A program made the position numbers and the translations under genes. The notes below the pieces were generated by a model that saw only the letters and a program-made list of their open reading frames with translations, did no database searches and was not told where the DNA came from. 64,000 nucleotides of DNA. Source: Stappia sp. 28M-7. Its GTDB lineage: Bacteria > Pseudomonadota > Alphaproteobacteria > Rhizobiales > Stappiaceae. Position 1 is the stretch's first letter. Every line of letters begins with the position of its first letter. Shown here piece after piece: positions 61,643 through 64,000 of this stretch. The stretch is from the NCBI RefSeq assembly GCF_014252955.1, contig NZ_JACMIA010000001.1, positions 3,432,258 through 3,496,257 of the forward strand, read 5' to 3'.

Positions 61643-62950
61643 ATGGAAACCTTCGCTCCCATCATCCTCTTCCTCTTCGTGCTGTTCCTGCTGCTGGGCA
61701 CCGGCGTGTGGGTGGGCCTTGCCCTGCTCGGCGTCGCCTTCGTTGGCATGGAGCTGTTCACCTCGCGCCCGGCGGGCGACGCGATGATCACGGTGATCTG
61801 GGCCGCCTCCTCGTCCTGGACGCTGACCGCGCTGCCGCTGTTCATCTGGATGGGCGAAATCCTCTATAGGACACGCCTGTCGGAGGACATGTTCCGCGGC
61901 CTTGCCCCGTGGATGGCCCGCCTGCCCGGCGGCCTGCTGCACACCAATGTCGTCGGCTGCACGGTCTTCGCCGCCGTTTCCGGCTCCTCCGCCGCCACCC
62001 TGACGACGGTCGGCAAGATGTCGGTGCCGGAGCTGCGCAAGCGCAACTATCCGGAAAACATGGTGATCGGCACGCTGGCCGGCGCCGCCACCCTCGGCCT
62101 GATGATCCCGCCCTCGCTGACGCTGATCGTCTACGGCGTCACCATCAACGAATCCATCACCAAGCTGTTCATGGCCGGCATCCTGCCGGGGCTGGTGCTG
62201 GCGGCGCTGTTCATGGGCTATATCGCGATCTACGCGAAGGTCTCGAAGACCTACAAGCCGCAGCCCGAGCCGCAGATGAGCTTCCGCGAAAAGCTCGCCA
62301 ACTCCCGCTTCCTGCTGCCGGTGATCGCGCTGATCATCGTGGTGATCGGGTCGATGTATACCGGCCTTGCCACCGCCACCGAAGCCGCCGCCCTCGGCGT
62401 CATCGGCTCGCTGGCGCTGGCCGCCGGCCAGGGCTCGCTCACCTGGAAGACCTTCGGCGAGAGCCTGATGGGCGCCACCCGCACCTCCGCGATGGTCGCC
62501 CTCATCCTCGCCGGCGCCGCCTTCCTGTCGCTGTCCATGGGCTTCACCGGCCTGCCGCGCGCGCTCGCGGCCTGGATCGCCGACATGCAGCTCTCGCGCT
62601 TCGAGCTGCTGATGGCGCTGCTGGTCTTCTACATCATCATCGGCTGCTTCCTGGACGGCATCTCCTCGGTGGTGCTGACCATGGCGGTGGTCGAGCCGAT
62701 GGTGCGGGCCGCCGGCATCGACGCGATCTGGTTCGGCATCTTCGTCGTCGTGGTGGTGGAGATGGCGCAGATCACGCCGCCCATCGGCTTCAACCTGTTC
62801 GTGCTGCAAGGCATGACGCGGCACGAGATGACCTATATCGCCCGCGCCGCCCTGCCGATGTTCGCGCTGATGGTGGTCATGGTGTTCATCCTGATCGCCT
62901 TCCCGGAGCTGGCGACCTGGCTGCCCGAGAACATGCGCACCCGGCCGTAA
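61643..62950 (+). CDS. dctM: TRAP transporter large permease DctM
   Basis: A 435-residue permease with about twelve membrane helices that carries the substrate and sodium path. Typical segments: LPLFIWMGEILYRTRLSEDMFRGLAPWMARLPGGLLHTNVVGCTVFAAVSGSSAATLTTVGKMSVPELRKRNY, LMIPPSLTLIVYGV, TATEAAALGVIGSLALA, FLDGISSVVLTMAVVEPMV and QITPPIGFNLFVLQGM. It ends before a terminator-like hairpin. Confidence 0.95.
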   Translation: METFAPIILFLFVLFLLLGTGVWVGLALLGVAFVGMELFTSRPAGDAMITVIWAASSSWTLTALPLFIWMGEILYRTRLSEDMFRGLAPWMARLPGGLLHTNVVGCTVFAAVSGSSAATLTTVGKMSVPELRKRNYPENMVIGTLAGAATLGLMIPPSLTLIVYGVTINESITKLFMAGILPGLVLAALFMGYIAIYAKVSKTYKPQPEPQMSFREKLANSRFLLPVIALIIVVIGSMYTGLATATEAAALGVIGSLALAAGQGSLTWKTFGESLMGATRTSAMVALILAGAAFLSLSMGFTGLPRALAAWIADMQLSRFELLMALLVFYIIIGCFLDGISSVVLTMAVVEPMVRAAGIDAIWFGIFVVVVVEMAQITPPIGFNLFVLQGMTRHEMTYIARAALPMFALMVVMVFILIAFPELATWLPENMRTRP

Positions 62951-62973
62951 GGCCCGGATCGTCCCGCGATCTT

Positions 62974-63001
62974 CCCCGCCCGCACGATTTTGCGGGCGGG
63001 G
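62974..63001 (+). terminator. terminator after dctM
   Basis: Perfect 11-bp stem CCCCGCCCGCA / TGCGGGCGGGG with loop CGATTT, followed by TCTTGC, a poor T-tract. It separates the TRAP transcript from the hydantoinase gene, which has its own upstream operator copy. Confidence 0.7.
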
Positions 63002-63022
63002 TCTTGCAAAAACAACGTTGAC

Positions 63023-63044
63023 ATTTTCTCGATAAATTGTTGAC
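63023..63044. promoter_or_regulatory. candidate shared operator, copy 2
   Basis: The core TCGATAAATTGTTGAC (63029-63044), preceded by ATTTTC, is 72 bp before the hydantoinase start. It matches the copy at 58462-58483 at 21 of 22 positions, although the sequences on either side are unrelated. Confidence 0.6.
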
Positions 63045-63115
63045 GTAGCGACGAGCCAATAATCGGCCCCGTGCCCAGCGCATGCCGGCCGGACCGACCA
63101 GCGGAGAGACGCATC

Positions 63116-64000
63116 ATGACGAGCGGCAAGTGGGATTTCTGGATCGATCGCGGCGGCACCTTCACCGACATCGTCGCCCGCGATCCCGACGGCGGCATCC
63201 GCGCCCACAAGGTCCTGTCGGAGAACCCGGAAGCCTATCGCGACGCCGCCATCCAGGGCATCCGCGAGCTGATGGGCGTCGCCTCCGGCGAGCGCATCCC
63301 GGCCGAGCGCATCGCTACCGTCAAGATGGGCACCACCGTCGCCACCAACGCGCTGCTGGAGCGCAAGGGCGACCGCACCCTGCTGGTCACCACCCGCGGT
63401 TTCCGCGATGCGCTGGAGATCGGCTACCAGGCGCGGCCCGACATCTTCGCCAAGGAGATCATCAAGCCGGAACTGCTCTATGAGCGCGTCGTCGAGGTCG
63501 CCGAGCGCGTACGCGCCGACGGCACCATCGAGGCCGAGCCGGATCTGGCCGAAGTCGAGCGCGACCTCAAGGCCGCCTATGACAGCGGCATCCGCTCCGC
63601 GGCCATCGTCTTCATGCACGCCTATGCCTTCCCCGATCACGAGAAGAAGGTCGCCGAGATCGCCCGCAAGGTCGGCTTCCCGCAGGTCTCCGTCAGCCAC
63701 GAGGTCTCGCCGCTGATGAAGCTGGTCGGGCGCGGCGACACCACCGTGGTCGACGCCTATCTCTCGCCGATCCTGCGCCGCTATGTCGAGCAGGTGGCGA
63801 GCGAACTGCAGATCGACGGCACCGATTGCCGGCTGATGTTCATGCAGTCCTCCGGCGGCCTCACCGCCGCGGACCTCTTCCAGGGCAAGGACGCGATCCT
63901 GTCGGGTCCGGCCGGCGGCGTCGTCGGCGCCATCGAGACCTCGCGCATGGCCGGCTTCGATGCGGTCATCGGCTTCGACATGGGCGGCACGTCCACGGAC
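63116..64000 (+). CDS. hydantoinase/5-oxoprolinase A subunit, N-terminal 295 codons
   Basis: ATP-dependent ring opening of hydantoins or 5-oxoproline. The visible part begins [21 protein letters not shown], the ATP-binding ASKHA-like loop of HyuA/Opl[67 protein letters not shown] and [11 protein letters not shown] follow, all family-specific. The start ATG is at 63116 with GGAGAG upstream. The gene continues past the right edge; its C-terminus and any B subunit are not visible. N-methylhydantoinase and 5-oxoprolinase cannot be told apart from this part. Confidence 0.92.
   Translation, partial: MTSGKWDFWIDRGGTFTDIVARDPDGGIRAHKVLSENPEAYRDAAIQGIRELMGVASGERIPAERIATVKMGTTVATNALLERKGDRTLLVTTRGFRDALEIGYQARPDIFAKEIIKPELLYERVVEVAERVRADGTIEAEPDLAEVERDLKAAYDSGIRSAAIVFMHAYAFPDHEKKVAEIARKVGFPQVSVSHEVSPLMKLVGRGDTTVVDAYLSPILRRYVEQVASELQIDGTDCRLMFMQSSGGLTAADLFQGKDAILSGPAGGVVGAIETSRMAGFDAVIGFDMGGTSTD

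Noticed and set aside
58454-63700. Minus-strand frame of 1748 codons spanning the DadA-like, TRAP and hydantoinase genes
   Set aside because: It crosses several well-identified genes on the other strand, including their intergenic hairpins, and its translation is repetitive Gly/Asp/Arg without motifs.

Overview
This is a GC-rich chromosomal window from an alphaproteobacterium, most likely of the order Hyphomicrobiales (Rhizobiales). The main evidence is a circularly permuted two-piece tmRNA gene next to an alpha-type SspB, a long-linker FtsZ, a meso-diaminopimelate-type MurE signature, and the alpha-type cluster order ...ddl-ftsQ-ftsA-ftsZ, then lpxC-bamD-recN-ligA. The family cannot be fixed from the sequence alone. 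I see no phage, insertion sequence, CRISPR array, tRNA or rRNA gene, so most of the window is core genome. The last ~7 kb is an accessory catabolic module.

Layout. 1-2.9 kb: 5' end of thyA (runs off the left edge), a Tat-exported YHS protein, permuted ssrA (tag ANDNYAMDNAVAA), sspB, and two small genes (DUF4169, ribbon-helix-helix). 2.9-13 kb: AsmA-like protein, FAD-linked D-lactate-type dehydrogenase, hotdog thioesterase, CLC chloride protein, aminopeptidase P, and a DUF1127 small protein with its own terminator. 13-25.4 kb (minus strand): prmA, uvrD, a NIT-domain chemoreceptor, ligA, recN, bamD, lpxC. 25.6-45.8 kb (minus strand): a complete division/cell-wall (dcw) cluster read mraZ-rsmH-ftsL-ftsI-murE/murF-mraY-murD-ftsW-murG-murC-murB-ddl-ftsQ-ftsA-ftsZ. 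It starts at a promoter carrying three phased TGGGN MraZ boxes and ends at a strong hairpin after ftsZ. Many of its genes overlap by 1-13 bases.

The most unusual object is the third reading frame from the ftsI side of that cluster. MurE and MurF form a single 1330-residue protein, joined by a ~360-residue linker that is about 44% Asp/Glu over its acidic core and has no lysine there. Between mraZ and rnpB lies a ~600 bp mosaic of palindromic, REP-like repeats. 46.5-57.5 kb holds rnpB, a MocR regulator divergent from a flavin split-barrel protein, a small lytic transglycosylase, an amidase, LysE, a TerB/J-domain protein, an SDR without the usual catalytic Tyr/Lys pair, fumC, a GGDEF-EAL protein and a MarR regulator.

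57.6-64 kb: an Asp/Glu/hydantoin racemase-family gene is divergent from a DadA-like dehydrogenase, followed by a complete DctPQM TRAP transporter and the start of a hydantoinase/5-oxoprolinase A subunit. A near-identical 22-bp sequence sits upstream of both the DadA-like gene and the hydantoinase gene. This suggests one regulator controls uptake and breakdown of a cyclic amide or D-amino-acid compound.
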